Positions 6,749 through 14,644 of a stretch of 15,676 nt of DNA are shown piece after piece. This DNA is from Oxalobacteraceae bacterium (GTDB lineage: Bacteria > Pseudomonadota > Gammaproteobacteria > Burkholderiales > Burkholderiaceae_D), in assembly GCA_027485535.1 (NCBI GenBank), contig JAIXQV010000236.1, positions 1 to 15,676 of the forward strand, given 5' to 3'. The notes under the pieces are model-generated. The model did not search any database. It saw only the letters and a program-made list of their open reading frames with translations, and was not told the DNA's origin. Positions within the stretch are counted from its first letter, which is position 1. Each line of letters begins with the position of its first letter. Position numbers and translations under genes: made by a program.

Positions 6749-7474
6749 TCAGCCGCCGAGGTAGGCCTCTACCACCCGCGCATCCTGCAGTAAGTTAGCG
6801 GCCGTATCGTGCAGCACGATGCGGCCGCTTTCCATGACATAGCCACGCGTTGCGATCGCTAATGCCTGTCTGACGTTTTGTTCAACCAGCAAAATAGTCA
6901 CGCCTTGCTGTGCCACTTCACGCACGACCTCGAAGATACGCTCGACCATGATGGGCGCCAGGCCCATTGATGGCTCATCTAGTAGTAATAGTCGCGGCCG
7001 ACTCATGAGCGCGCGCGCCATCGCTAGCATCTGCTGCTCACCGCCCGATAAGGTACCCGCCAGCTGCGATTGTCGTTCTTTGAGACGCGGGAAGGTATCG
7101 AACCAGCGCTCGATATCTGCCGCGATATCGGCTAAATCATCGCGTGCATACGCACCCATCAAGAGGTTTTCACGGATCGTCATGCGAGTGAAGACACCAC
7201 GCCCCTCGGGCACCATCGCCAGTCCCAGTTGGGGCAAACGATGTGGTGCCACTGCATCGATCGCGCTGCCCGCGAAATGAACCGAACCACTATAACGTGA
7301 GGCCGCAAGCGTGCGTGTGATTGCCTTCAGCGTCGTGGTCTTGCCCGCACCATTGGCACCGATCAGGGTGACCAACTCGCCCTCACCCACATCCAGCGAA
7401 ACCTCACGCACTGCCTGAATACCACCAAAGGCTACCGACAGCGCATTTACCCGCAGTAGTGGAGTCATGCTCAT
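6749..7474 (-). CDS. livF: Branched-chain amino acid ABC transporter, ATPase LivF
   Basis: This is a 241-residue cytoplasmic ATPase. It has Walker A GANGAGKT (39-46), Q-loop region, signature LSGGEQQ (142-148), Walker B LLLLDEP (162-168) with the MGLAP that follows in LivF, and an H-loop replaced by LVEQN as is usual in this subfamily. The MVPEGRGVF segment (87-95) is also diagnostic of LivF. It pairs with LivG as a heterodimer to drive import of branched-chain amino acids or related compounds (amides, urea) through LivHM. Its ATG overlaps the livG stop by four bases (ATGA), which points to translational coupling; an in-frame second ATG two codons later is possible. It is the last gene of the fkpB-ispH-livHMGF unit and no terminator is obvious in the 106 bases downstream. 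Confidence 0.93.
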   Translation of the reverse strand: MSMTPLLRVNALSVAFGGIQAVREVSLDVGEGELVTLIGANGAGKTTTLKAITRTLAASRYSGSVHFAGSAIDAVAPHRLPQLGLAMVPEGRGVFTRMTIRENLLMGAYARDDLADIAADIERWFDTFPRLKERQSQLAGTLSGGEQQMLAMARALMSRPRLLLLDEPSMGLAPIMVERIFEVVREVAQQGVTILLVEQNVRQALAIATRGYVMESGRIVLHDTAANLLQDARVVEAYLGG

Positions 7475-8241
7475 GCCGCCTCGTGGCCCAAGTAGGCGGC
7501 GATCACATCCGGGTTGCGCTGCACTTCCGCGGCGCTGCCGTCTGCGATCACTTTGCCGTAATCAAGCACTGTGATCTGATCGCACAACTTCATCACCATC
7601 TTGACATCATGTTCGATCAGCAAAATTGTCGTGCCCATCGCACGTATCTGTTGCAATAACTCGCTCAGACTGGCCTTCTCGGTGGCGTTCATGCCGGCTG
7701 CCGGCTCGTCGAGGGCAAGCAGTAGTGGCTCGGTCGCCAGCGCTCGCGCGATCTCAACCCGACGCTGGTCACCATAGGAAAGATAGCGCGCTGTGCGATG
7801 CGCTAATCCATCGATACCGACCAGTGCCAGTAAAGCCAACGCTTTGCGCTCGATTTCATTTTCTTCGTCGCGCGCTGCTTGATGCCGCAAGACTGCCCCC
7901 AGCACACCTTGGCGAGTTCTCACATGACGTCCGACCATCACATTCTCGAGCGCGCTCATCTCTCCAAACAAGCGCAGGTTCTGAAACGTCCGTGCGATGC
8001 CTGCTTGCGCAACAAGGTGTGGCGAGGATGGTGAGTAGGCTTGGCCGTTTAGCGTAAAGCTGCCGCTGTCTGGCTGATAGAGTCCAGTGATCACGTTGAA
8101 GCAGGTTGTTTTGCCAGCGCCATTGGGCCCGATCAGGCCATGGATTTGTCCGCCTTGCACCGCTAGGCTGACATTGTCCAAAGCCTGCAAACCGCCGAAT
8201 CGCTTGCTTGCGCCTTGTACGGAAAGTAGCGGCGCGGTCAC
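7471..8241 (-). CDS. livG: Branched-chain amino acid ABC transporter, ATPase LivG
   Basis: I place the start at GTG 8241-8239, giving 256 residues, the standard LivG length. This GTG overlaps the livM stop by four bases (GTGA) and has GGAAGG a few bases upstream. The frame stays open to an ATG at 8292, but that would add 17 unusual residues and overlap livM by 55 bases. Motifs from the GTG are Walker A GPNGAGKT (38-45), FNVITGLYQP after it, RTFQNLRLF (84-92, the LivG-type Q loop), signature LSYGDQRR (154-161), Walker B LLLALDEPAAGMN (173-185) and IEHDVKMVM (209-217). It forms the ATPase pair with LivF below the membrane and is translationally linked to livM and livF on both sides. Confidence 0.93.
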   Translation of the reverse strand: MTAPLLSVQGASKRFGGLQALDNVSLAVQGGQIHGLIGPNGAGKTTCFNVITGLYQPDSGSFTLNGQAYSPSSPHLVAQAGIARTFQNLRLFGEMSALENVMVGRHVRTRQGVLGAVLRHQAARDEENEIERKALALLALVGIDGLAHRTARYLSYGDQRRVEIARALATEPLLLALDEPAAGMNATEKASLSELLQQIRAMGTTILLIEHDVKMVMKLCDQITVLDYGKVIADGSAAEVQRNPDVIAAYLGHEAA

Positions 8242-9404
8242 GCTGAACCTTCCGCGGCAATCATCTGCTGCTCTTTGCGCGGCGATGGCCAAAGCCCTGA
8301 CGGGCGTGCCAACATGATTAGCACCAATGCCAAGCCATACAGTAATTGCCGCAGCACTTCGGCATCCATCCAGACCTGTCCGAACAAAGCCGTCTGCACC
8401 GGCTCGACGGTGTGGCGCAACAGTTCGGGCAACACCGCCAGCAGTACGGCGCCGAATATGACGCCGGGAATATGGCCGATACCACCGAGCACCACCATCG
8501 CCAGAATCGCGATTGAATCGGTGAGCGTGAATGATTCGGGCGAGATGAATCCCTGAAACGCGCCAAACATGGCGCCAGCGACGCCCCCGAAACTGGCACC
8601 CATCGCGAACGCGAGCAGCTTCATATTGCGAACATTGATCCCCATCGCCTTGGCTGCTGTCTCGTCTTCACGAATCGCTATCCACGCGCGACCCAAACGC
8701 GAGTACTGTAGGCGAGATGAAAAAATAACGGTCGCTACACACAGTAACAAGAAAAGATAGTAATAGGCATTTACCGAGGGAATCGACAGATCACCTACTC
8801 TCACCACACCGGCCTCGCCGGCAAGCGAGACACTACCAATCCGAATCGGATCAATCAGATTAATGCCTTGCGGGCCATTGGTGATATTGATCGGGCCATT
8901 CAGGTTATTCATAAAGATGCGAATGATCTCGCCAAATCCGAGCGTGACTATCGCAAGATAGTCACCGCGCAGCTTGAGCGTTGGCGCACCAAGCAAAGCA
9001 CCTGCGATACCCGCCACCAAGGCAGCCAGCGGCACGATCAACCAAACAGACAGATGAATACCCTGCGCAGCAATCGCCGGGCCTACGAACTCGGTTACCC
9101 AAGTCGCTAACGCGGGGTAATCGATCTGTAAGGACTCAATCGTCGCTACCAGTTGAGGGGACGAGAGCAATCCGGCAAGGTAGGCACCAATCGCAAAGAA
9201 AGCGACATAGCCAAGATCAAGCAAACCGGCAAAACCAACCACGATGTTCAAGCCGAGTGCCAGCATGATGTACAGCAGCGCGACATCAGCGATGCGCACC
9301 CAGGCATTGCCGAAAGGTGCGGCAAGAAAAGGGAAAACCAGTACCGCAGTCACGAACAACGCGAGCTTGATGCGCGATGACGAGGCGACTTCAGTCGTGC
9401 TCAT
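8238..9404 (-). CDS. livM: Branched-chain amino acid ABC transporter permease LivM
   Basis: This is a 388-residue inner-membrane permease with about ten hydrophobic segments. Family marks are the early YIMLALGLNIVVGFAGLLDLG stretch, LRGDYLAIVTLGFGEIIRI in the middle, MGINVRNMKLLAFAMGASFGG (the ATPase-coupling loop region) and the GLWPSP end. With LivH it forms the membrane pore of a high-affinity branched-chain amino acid type importer. The N-terminal leader before the first helix is short. A GGGAG sits about ten bases before the ATG. It follows livH by 18 bases and overlaps livG by four. No binding protein gene (livK) is seen in the unit, so LivK must be elsewhere or shared. Confidence 0.93.
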   Translation of the reverse strand: MSTTEVASSSRIKLALFVTAVLVFPFLAAPFGNAWVRIADVALLYIMLALGLNIVVGFAGLLDLGYVAFFAIGAYLAGLLSSPQLVATIESLQIDYPALATWVTEFVGPAIAAQGIHLSVWLIVPLAALVAGIAGALLGAPTLKLRGDYLAIVTLGFGEIIRIFMNNLNGPINITNGPQGINLIDPIRIGSVSLAGEAGVVRVGDLSIPSVNAYYYLFLLLCVATVIFSSRLQYSRLGRAWIAIREDETAAKAMGINVRNMKLLAFAMGASFGGVAGAMFGAFQGFISPESFTLTDSIAILAMVVLGGIGHIPGVIFGAVLLAVLPELLRHTVEPVQTALFGQVWMDAEVLRQLLYGLALVLIMLARPSGLWPSPRKEQQMIAAEGSA

Positions 9405-9422
9405 GCAAACATACTCCCAGCG

Positions 9423-10352
9423 TCACGAACGATCAGCCACTCGTTCACCCATCAAACCGGATGGGCGTAGCGTAAGCACCAGAATCAGCACAATAAAGGC
9501 AAAGATATCCTGGTAGTGGCTCCCCAGAACGCCTGCGGTGAAGTCACCGATGTAACCCGCGCCCAAGCTCTCAATGAGGCCGAGCAGAATGCCACCCAGC
9601 ATAGCGCCATAGATATTCCCGATGCCGCCCAACACAGCGGCAGAAAACGCTTTGAGTCCCGGCACGAAGCCCATTGCAAACTGCGCCGACGCGTAGTTCG
9701 CTGCCCACATAACGCCGGCGACTGCGGCCAAGGTCGCGCCGATCGCAAAGGTCAACATGATCACGCGATTCGCATCGACGCCCATCAGCGCAGCAACGCG
9801 TGGGTTCTCGGCAACTGCACGCATGGCGCGCCCGATACGGGTACGCTCTACTAACAAGGTGAGCGCCAGCATCGAGACCAAGGCAAGCACCAGCAAAAGT
9901 ATCTGGGTCGGTGTGATCAAGCCACCGGCAACATGAAAAGGCTCGACCGGCAGTACTTGCGGAAACGGCAGCGGATCACGCCCCCACAGCATCATGGCGA
10001 ATGTTTGCAGCAGAATCGAAACCCCGATCGCTGTAATCAAAGGCGCGAGTCGCGGCGCATGCCGGAGGCGGCGATAAGCAATGCGCTCAATCAGCAGACT
10101 GACGATGACGCATACTGGTACGGCACCCAACACGGCGATAGCTAATTTGATGAGCCCGGGCCACTCAGGCACCCAATGCTGCAGTAGCTGCAAAATCGAC
10201 CAGCCAGTGAGTGCGCCGATCATCAACACATCACCGTGGGCAAAGTTGATCAGATTCAGCACACCGTAGACCATGGTGTAACCCAAAGCGATCAAGGCAT
10301 ACATGCTGCCCAGCACTAAACCATTAATCAGCTGCTGGACCAGCATCTCCAT
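9423..10352 (-). CDS. livH: Branched-chain amino acid ABC transporter permease LivH
   Basis: This is a 309-residue inner-membrane permease with about eight segments. Diagnostic parts are QQLINGLVLGSMYALIALG (6-24), YTMVYGVLNLINFAHGDVLM just after, ENPRVAALMGVDANRVI in the coupling region, and GGIGNIYGAMLGGILLGLIE near the end. It partners LivM. The start ATG at 10352 lies only five bases after the ispH stop, so the importer genes are read from the same message as ispH. A second in-frame ATG two codons on is an equal choice. No promoter is visible in the five-base gap, although an internal promoter inside ispH cannot be ruled out. Confidence 0.93.
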   Translation of the reverse strand: MEMLVQQLINGLVLGSMYALIALGYTMVYGVLNLINFAHGDVLMIGALTGWSILQLLQHWVPEWPGLIKLAIAVLGAVPVCVIVSLLIERIAYRRLRHAPRLAPLITAIGVSILLQTFAMMLWGRDPLPFPQVLPVEPFHVAGGLITPTQILLLVLALVSMLALTLLVERTRIGRAMRAVAENPRVAALMGVDANRVIMLTFAIGATLAAVAGVMWAANYASAQFAMGFVPGLKAFSAAVLGGIGNIYGAMLGGILLGLIESLGAGYIGDFTAGVLGSHYQDIFAFIVLILVLTLRPSGLMGERVADRS

Positions 10353-10357
10353 CGTGA

Positions 10358-11308
10358 TTACTGTTGCTCTGGTCGTGCCGAAAGTCCTTTCGGCAGCGGG
10401 AAAGTGACATGTTCCTGGACGCCATCAAGCTCACGAACCGAGGTCACCCCCAATGCTCGCAGACGCGTGATGACTTGCTGCACCAGCACTTCCGGTGCCG
10501 ACGCACCTGCAGTCACACCGATGCGGGTCTTGCCAGTGATCCACGTGGCATCAATTTGACTCGCGTCATCCACCATATAGGACTCAACACCGTTTTTCTC
10601 TGCAACCTCGCGCAAACGGCTGGAGTTCGAACTACTCGGGCTACCCACCACGATTAACAACTCCACTTGCGGCGCCATAAACTTCACAGCCTGCTGCCGA
10701 TTAGTGGTTGCGTAGCAGATGTCGCTTTTCTTGGGCTCGGCAACATTCGGAAACCGACGCTTCAGGGCATCGATAATGCCGGCAGTGTCATCTACCGAGA
10801 GTGTGGTCTGCGTTACGTAAGCCAAACGATTCGGGTCACGTACTTGCAGTTGCTCGATATCTTCGATGGTTTCGATCAAGTACATGCCGCCATCCGACTG
10901 CCCCATGGTGCCCTCAACCTCCGGATGACCATGGTGACCAATCATCACAATCTCCATACCCTCAGCACGCATCTTGGCAACCTCGACGTGCACCTTGGTG
11001 ACCAGCGGACAAGTAGCATCGAACACGCTCAGGCCGCGCTCATCAGCCTCAACTTTCACCGCTCGCGAAACACCATGCGCTGAGAACACCAAATGACTAC
11101 CGGGTGGGACTTCAGCCAAATCTTCAACGAAGATCGCGCCTTTGGCGCTTAGCTCATCGACGACATACCGGTTATGCACAATCTCATGTCGCACATAGAT
11201 GGGTGCGCCGAATTGCGCGATCGCGCGTTCAACAATCTCGATGGCGCGGTCAACTCCAGCACAAAATCCGCGTGGCTGCGCGAGTAGAATTTCTTTCGAC
11301 TGCTCCAC
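10358..11308 (-). CDS. ispH: 4-hydroxy-3-methylbut-2-enyl diphosphate reductase (IspH/LytB)
   Basis: This is a 316-residue cytoplasmic iron-sulfur enzyme that makes IPP and DMAPP from HMBPP, the last step of the MEP isoprenoid pathway. The three cluster cysteines are C16 (in PRGFCAGV), C100 (DATCPLV) and C198 (DICYATTNRQ). Substrate residues H45 (HEIVHN), H128 and the catalytic E130 (HHGHPE) are present, as are TQTTLS (167-172) and the SPSSSNS loop (223-229). The start codon is GTG at 11308-11306, with AAGGGGG eight or so bases upstream. It lies 12 bases after fkpB, the fkpB-ispH order known from E. coli. Nothing is missing or odd in the protein itself. Confidence 0.97.
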   Translation of the reverse strand: MEQSKEILLAQPRGFCAGVDRAIEIVERAIAQFGAPIYVRHEIVHNRYVVDELSAKGAIFVEDLAEVPPGSHLVFSAHGVSRAVKVEADERGLSVFDATCPLVTKVHVEVAKMRAEGMEIVMIGHHGHPEVEGTMGQSDGGMYLIETIEDIEQLQVRDPNRLAYVTQTTLSVDDTAGIIDALKRRFPNVAEPKKSDICYATTNRQQAVKFMAPQVELLIVVGSPSSSNSSRLREVAEKNGVESYMVDDASQIDATWITGKTRIGVTAGASAPEVLVQQVITRLRALGVTSVRELDGVQEHVTFPLPKGLSARPEQQ

Positions 11309-11320
11309 CTTCGCCCCCTT

Positions 11321-11776
11321 TTATAGAATTCCGATAATGTTCACTTCAAATGTCACCGGCCTGCCCGCTAACGGGTGGTTAAAGTCGAACAGCGCATCAT
11401 CCTCACCGAGCTCCAGTAAAACACCCGCAAAGCGCCCACCGCTGGGGGCCGCGAAATCCACCAGATCACCAACGGCGTAGGTCGCGTCTTCACTTGAATG
11501 CTGACGCAGCGTAGCGATCGATACCCGCTGCACCAAGTCCGGATTTCTAGGGCCAAACGCCTCTTCAGGCGCAAGCTCGAATACACATCGCGCACCTTCC
11601 GCCAAACCGAGCAGTCGTGCCTCCAGTGCAGGAGAAAGCTGACCAGCCCCGAGCTGAAGCGTGGCCGGATTATCGGCAAAAGTGCTGACAATATCGCGCC
11701 CATCTTCTGCGCTTAGCCGGTAATGCAATGTCAGGAAAGCCCCCTCTACGACAATGGGATGTGGCGAATTCAGCAT
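11321..11776 (-). CDS. fkpB: FKBP-type peptidyl-prolyl isomerase FkpB/SlpA
   Basis: The protein has 151 residues, right for SlpA/FkpB. The FKBP part is split by an insert-in-flap domain as in SlyD. It shows LTLHYRLSAEDG at the start, QLSPALEARLLGLAEGAR (about 46-63), the EEAFGPRNPDLVQ flap (71-83) and the hallmark DFNHPLAGRPVTFEV near the C terminus. It lacks the metal-binding His-rich tail of SlyD. Role: cytoplasmic proline isomerase and chaperone. The start at 11776 has no strong Shine-Dalgarno; it is the first ATG and matches family length. A TACAAT box on the minus strand (11810-11805) could be the -10 element of the whole downstream unit. It is divergent from radC with 125 bases between. 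Confidence 0.93.
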   Translation of the reverse strand: MLNSPHPIVVEGAFLTLHYRLSAEDGRDIVSTFADNPATLQLGAGQLSPALEARLLGLAEGARCVFELAPEEAFGPRNPDLVQRVSIATLRQHSSEDATYAVGDLVDFAAPSGGRFAGVLLELGEDDALFDFNHPLAGRPVTFEVNIIGIL

Positions 11777-11901
11777 TAATCAGCAGGTTTTTTTCGAATT
11801 TCCTATTGTAAGCCAGCCGACGGCGTACGAACGGCCCATATTGGGCGAACGATCACGCTAGGATGCGCAGCTGTTTTCACCAGCATTGAAACACGTCGAA
11901 G
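11777..11901. promoter_or_regulatory. Divergent radC / fkpB intergenic region
   Basis: The region holds an inverted repeat GCCCA-TAT-TGGGC (11834-11846) roughly midway between the two starts. On the minus strand TACAAT (11810-11805) could serve as a -10 for fkpB-ispH-livHMGF, but I see no good -35 at the right distance. An oligo-T tract (11788-11794) lies next to the fkpB start. Operator function for the repeat is speculative. Confidence 0.35.
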
Positions 11902-12576
11902 ATGCGTATCGCCGATCTGCCACCAGAACTGCGCCCGCGTGAGCGCCTGCTCGCCAAGGGTGCCACCGCGCTCACCGATGCCGAGCTGATCGCAATCCTG
12001 CTACGCACGGGGATCGGCGGCATGAGCGCTATCGAGCTTGGGCAATCGCTGATTGATCGTTTTGGGTCATTGTCGCGCCTGCTGGCAGCGACAGCGCCGG
12101 AGCTCGAAGCGATTCGGGGTCTGGGCATCGCCAAGCGCGCCGAGCTGCTCGCGATTACCGAGATACAGCGACGCGCATTAACCGCGCTGCTAGCCGAAGG
12201 GACAGTCCTGGACTCGGCGCAGCGGGTGACGATGTTCCTGCGACATCGCTTCAATACCCTGCTGAATGAGAGCTTTGTTGGCTTGTTTACGGACGTGCAG
12301 TACCGTCTGATCGCGGTTGAGGATTTCGGCAGCGGCGCGCTACAGCGGGTAGCCGTTTACCCGCGAGAGATCATCCGCGCCGCTCTGCGGCATAACGCAG
12401 CGGCAGTGGTGTTCGCGCATAATCACCCAAGTGGGCGTGCCGAGCCGAGCGATCTCGACAAGACCTTGACCCGGAAACTGCAAGACGCGCTGAACTGTAT
12501 CGAGGTCAGCCTACTCGACCACCTGATCGTCACGCCTCAGGATATCTGGTCTTTTCGCGCTAACGGCTTGTGTTGA
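11902..12576 (+). CDS. radC: RadC family JAB/MPN-domain protein
   Basis: The protein has 224 residues, the usual RadC length. The N-terminal half has the RPRERLL start, a TDAELIAILLRTG segment (25-37) and a helix-hairpin-helix around 67-85 (LEAIRGLGIAKRAE). The C-terminal half is a JAB1/MPN metalloprotease-like domain with a complete JAMM motif: E123, then H173-x-H175-x7-S183-x2-D186 (HNHPSG...PSDLD). RadC was named for radiation sensitivity, but its direct role in repair is disputed and its biochemical activity is not settled. It is transcribed away from fkpB and toward rpmB; the 151-base gap to rpmB carries that operon's own promoter. The start ATG follows GTCGAAG, a weak ribosome site. Confidence 0.95.
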   Translation: MRIADLPPELRPRERLLAKGATALTDAELIAILLRTGIGGMSAIELGQSLIDRFGSLSRLLAATAPELEAIRGLGIAKRAELLAITEIQRRALTALLAEGTVLDSAQRVTMFLRHRFNTLLNESFVGLFTDVQYRLIAVEDFGSGALQRVAVYPREIIRAALRHNAAAVVFAHNHPSGRAEPSDLDKTLTRKLQDALNCIEVSLLDHLIVTPQDIWSFRANGLC

Positions 12577-12657
12577 GTGGCTGAAAGTCTTGCAAACCCA
12601 AGGGAAATTGTTAAATACAATAAGCCGCGTAGATTCACAATTTATTTTCGCAAGTGC

Positions 12658-12686
12658 TTGAATATACGTAATTTTTTCAGTATACT
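12658..12686 (+). promoter_or_regulatory. Sigma70 promoter of rpmB-rpmG
   Basis: TTGAAT (12658-12663) and TATACT (12681-12686) are separated by exactly 17 bases, with a T-rich spacer. Predicted transcript start is near 12693, leaving a leader of about 35 bases to the rpmB start. This is the best promoter in the window and fits a strongly expressed ribosomal protein unit. Confidence 0.8.
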
Positions 12687-12727
12687 CGCCGGTCTTCCAA
12701 ATATTGGGAATTTTCAAGGAGTCTGCT

Positions 12728-12964
12728 GTGGCACGTGAATGCGAAGTAACCGGGAAAAAGCCGATGAGCGGTAACAATGTTTCCCACGCAAATAACAAAA
12801 CCAAGCGCCGCTTCCTGCCCAACCTGCAGAACCGTCGTTTCTGGGTTGAGTCGGAAAATCGCTGGGTTCGCCTGCGCGTTTCCGGCGCCGGTATCCGCAT
12901 CATTGACAAACTCGGCATCGATGCCGTGCTCGCCGATATGCGCGCACGCGGTACCAAGGTCTAA
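12728..12964 (+). CDS. rpmB: 50S ribosomal protein L28
   Basis: This is a 78-residue basic protein starting at GTG 12728. The N-terminal VTGKKPMSGNNVSHANNKTK and the central RRFLPNLQNRRFWVESENRW are near-invariant in bacterial L28, as is the GIDAVLADMRARG end. The start is fixed by AAGGAG (12716-12721) six bases upstream and by the family N terminus (ARECEVTG); an ATG at 12704 would add eight unsupported residues and place the ribosome site inside the gene. L28 binds 23S rRNA in the large subunit. It is followed after 27 bases by rpmG, the usual pair. Confidence 0.97.
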   Translation: MARECEVTGKKPMSGNNVSHANNKTKRRFLPNLQNRRFWVESENRWVRLRVSGAGIRIIDKLGIDAVLADMRARGTKV

Positions 12965-12991
12965 TCAAATCAAGGAATAGGAAAAGACATC

Positions 12992-13162
12992 ATGGCAACC
13001 AGCAAAGGCCGCGAAAAAATCAAGCTTGAGTCGACTGCAGGCACCGGTCACTTTTACACCACCACCAAGAACAAGCGCACGATGCCGGAAAAAATGACGA
13101 TCACGAAGTTTGATCCGAAAGCGCGCAAGCACGTCGAGTACAAAGAAACGAAAATCAAGTAA
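12992..13162 (+). CDS. rpmG: 50S ribosomal protein L33
   Basis: This is a 56-residue basic protein beginning MATSKGREKIKLESTAGTGH. The family core is visible: T-G-H-F-Y-T-T-T-K-N-K-R, then the MPEKMTITKFDPKARKHVEY segment and a KETKIK end. It has no cysteines, so it is the zinc-free (C-minus) form. It is too short for common ORF length cut-offs but is unmistakable. AGGA elements precede the ATG. A strong intrinsic terminator follows 28 bases after the stop. Confidence 0.97.
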   Translation: MATSKGREKIKLESTAGTGHFYTTTKNKRTMPEKMTITKFDPKARKHVEYKETKIK

Positions 13163-13190
13163 TCGCACGTTGGAAAGTCAGTATCCAACA

Positions 13191-13218
13191 AAAACCCGCT
13201 CACTGGAGCGGGTTTTTT
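13191..13218 (+). terminator. Intrinsic terminator after rpmG
   Basis: A 10-base-pair stem, AAAACCCGCT (13191-13200) with AGCGGGTTTT (13207-13216), closes a CACTGG loop, and a run of six T (13213-13218) ends it. It would also work partly in reverse because of the A run on the left side, but the desaturase gene on the other strand ends 86 bases away. Confidence 0.92.
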
Positions 13219-13303
13219 ATTGCCCTATCAAGGCTACCAAACACTTAGCTTTGCCGACGCCTTATCAATAGCACGCGAGAAGCAAGTCGCTCGACGGTTA
13301 GCG

Positions 13304-14512
13304 CTAAGCGTAGGTGCGCAGGCGCATAGAAAATTCACGCAGCGAGCGGATGCCCGAGGCCTCAGCGCGCGCGCACCAGTCGCGCAACTGTTGCAGCAAC
13401 TGATCGCTGGTGAAATGAGAACGCTCCCAGATCGCCCCCAACTCAACACGCATCTCATGCATGGTTTTCAGCGCTGTGCTGTGCTCGAACAACTCGGATA
13501 ACTGTTGCTTCTGGCTAGTCTCGAGGCTAGTCGGCTCACGCTGCAGCAGTTTTTTGGACGATCTCAAAAACCCTGATCCCAAGGCGGAGCTGGCACGAAT
13601 CTGATCGACTTCATCACGCCAGGCGCTGCGGAGCGAGCGTGCGTACTTCGCCATCACGTCGTAGCGGTTAGCTACGACCGCATGCAGGGTATCTAAATCG
13701 GCGACCAACTTGCTACTGTCGAACTTGGGCTCTGGTGCGACTTTCTTCACCTTGGCCAGACCCAAAAACGCCAGGATAGAGATGTACATCCAGCCGATAT
13801 CGAACTCGTACCACTTAGCCGACAGCTTGGCCGATGTACCGAAGGTATGGTGGTTGTTGTGCAGCTCTTCTCCGCCGATGATGATGCCGATGGGAAGAAT
13901 GTTGGTGGAGGCGTCTTTGCACTCAAAATTGCGGTAGCCCCAGTAGTGGCCGATGCCGTTAATAACACCAGCCGCGGTCACCGGAATCCAGGCCATTTGA
14001 ATTGCCCAGACCGTCAGGCCCAAGACACCAAACAGCATCACATTAACGACCAACATCAGCGACACGCCGAGTGCGGAGTGCTTGGTGTAGACATTGCGTT
14101 CGATCCAGTCGTCCGGCGTTCCGTGACCGTATTTTTCGATGGTCTCGCGATTTTTCGCTTCTATCCTGTAGAGCTCAGCGCCTTCAAACACGACGGTTTC
14201 AATACCGCGGGTCACCGGGCTATGCGGGTCTTCGGTGGTTTCACATTTCGCGTGATGCTTGCGGTGAATAGCGGCCCACTCCTTGGTCACCATGCCGGTG
14301 GTCATCCAGAGCCAGAAACGGAAGAAGTGACTTGGAATAGCGTGCAAATCGAGCGCTCGGTGCGCCTGGCAACGATGCAAAAAGATTGTGACGCCCGCAA
14401 TCGTGATGTGCGTGACCGCTAGCGTGAACAGCAGGATTTGCCACCCAGTTGCGTGCGTGATGCCATTAAGCAGGAAATCAAGCACGAGATCCAAGCCGGA
14501 ATGATGAGTCAT
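13304..14512 (-). CDS. Acyl-CoA / fatty acid desaturase with C-terminal extension
   Basis: I choose the ATG at 14512 (402 residues), because TTTGGAGA lies about seven bases upstream; an in-frame start at 14572 would add 20 residues that do not look like the family. Three histidine boxes of the membrane di-iron desaturases are intact: H46RCQAH51, H83RKHH87 and H218NNHH222, plus the NGIGHYWGYRNF segment (185-196). Four hydrophobic stretches fit the usual hairpin layout. The reaction is O2-dependent double-bond insertion in a saturated acyl chain, most likely delta-9, to tune membrane fluidity. Residues from about 260 to 402 form a hydrophilic, probably helical extension beyond the catalytic domain that many bacterial members lack. 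It follows the MscS-type gene on the same strand after 132 bases. Confidence 0.88.
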   Translation of the reverse strand: MTHHSGLDLVLDFLLNGITHATGWQILLFTLAVTHITIAGVTIFLHRCQAHRALDLHAIPSHFFRFWLWMTTGMVTKEWAAIHRKHHAKCETTEDPHSPVTRGIETVVFEGAELYRIEAKNRETIEKYGHGTPDDWIERNVYTKHSALGVSLMLVVNVMLFGVLGLTVWAIQMAWIPVTAAGVINGIGHYWGYRNFECKDASTNILPIGIIIGGEELHNNHHTFGTSAKLSAKWYEFDIGWMYISILAFLGLAKVKKVAPEPKFDSSKLVADLDTLHAVVANRYDVMAKYARSLRSAWRDEVDQIRASSALGSGFLRSSKKLLQREPTSLETSQKQQLSELFEHSTALKTMHEMRVELGAIWERSHFTSDQLLQQLRDWCARAEASGIRSLREFSMRLRTYA

Positions 14513-14594
14513 TTTTTCTCCAAACAATCTACAAACGGTCGAGGTATCCACGACCCCGGCCCGCGCCGACATTTTACGTGGTTTTCCGCAGGAA

Positions 14595-14611
14595 AGCCCG
14601 AATTTTCGGCT
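14595..14611 (-). terminator. Possible weak hairpin between the channel gene and the desaturase gene
   Basis: On the minus strand AGCCG-AAAATT-CGG(G)CT forms a short stem with one bulge, followed by TTTCC. It lies about 35 bases after the stop of the MscS-like gene. The stem is short and the T run poor, so it may be attenuating at best. A TAAAAT -10-like box on the minus strand nearby could start a desaturase transcript. Confidence 0.25.
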
Positions 14612-14644
14612 CTATTAGCGAATAATCCATTTCAAATCAAAGGA

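Noticed and set aside
11902..12576. Idea that RadC (a JAB/MPN-domain protein) and the UIM-OTU protein form a bacterial ubiquitin-like system
   Set aside because: RadC is a near-universal housekeeping protein about 5 kb away; no ubiquitin-like, E1-like or E2-like gene is present in the window.
12607..12621. Inverted repeat ATTGT-TAAAT-ACAAT after radC
   Set aside because: Only five-base AT-rich arms; expected by chance in this AT-rich gap, and no T run follows.
12511..12957. Minus-strand 148-codon frame across the rpmB region
   Set aside because: It is antisense to rpmB and to its promoter, and its protein has no recognisable feature.
13847..14422. Plus-strand 191-codon frame
   Set aside because: It is antisense to the desaturase gene, whose three histidine boxes prove the other strand.
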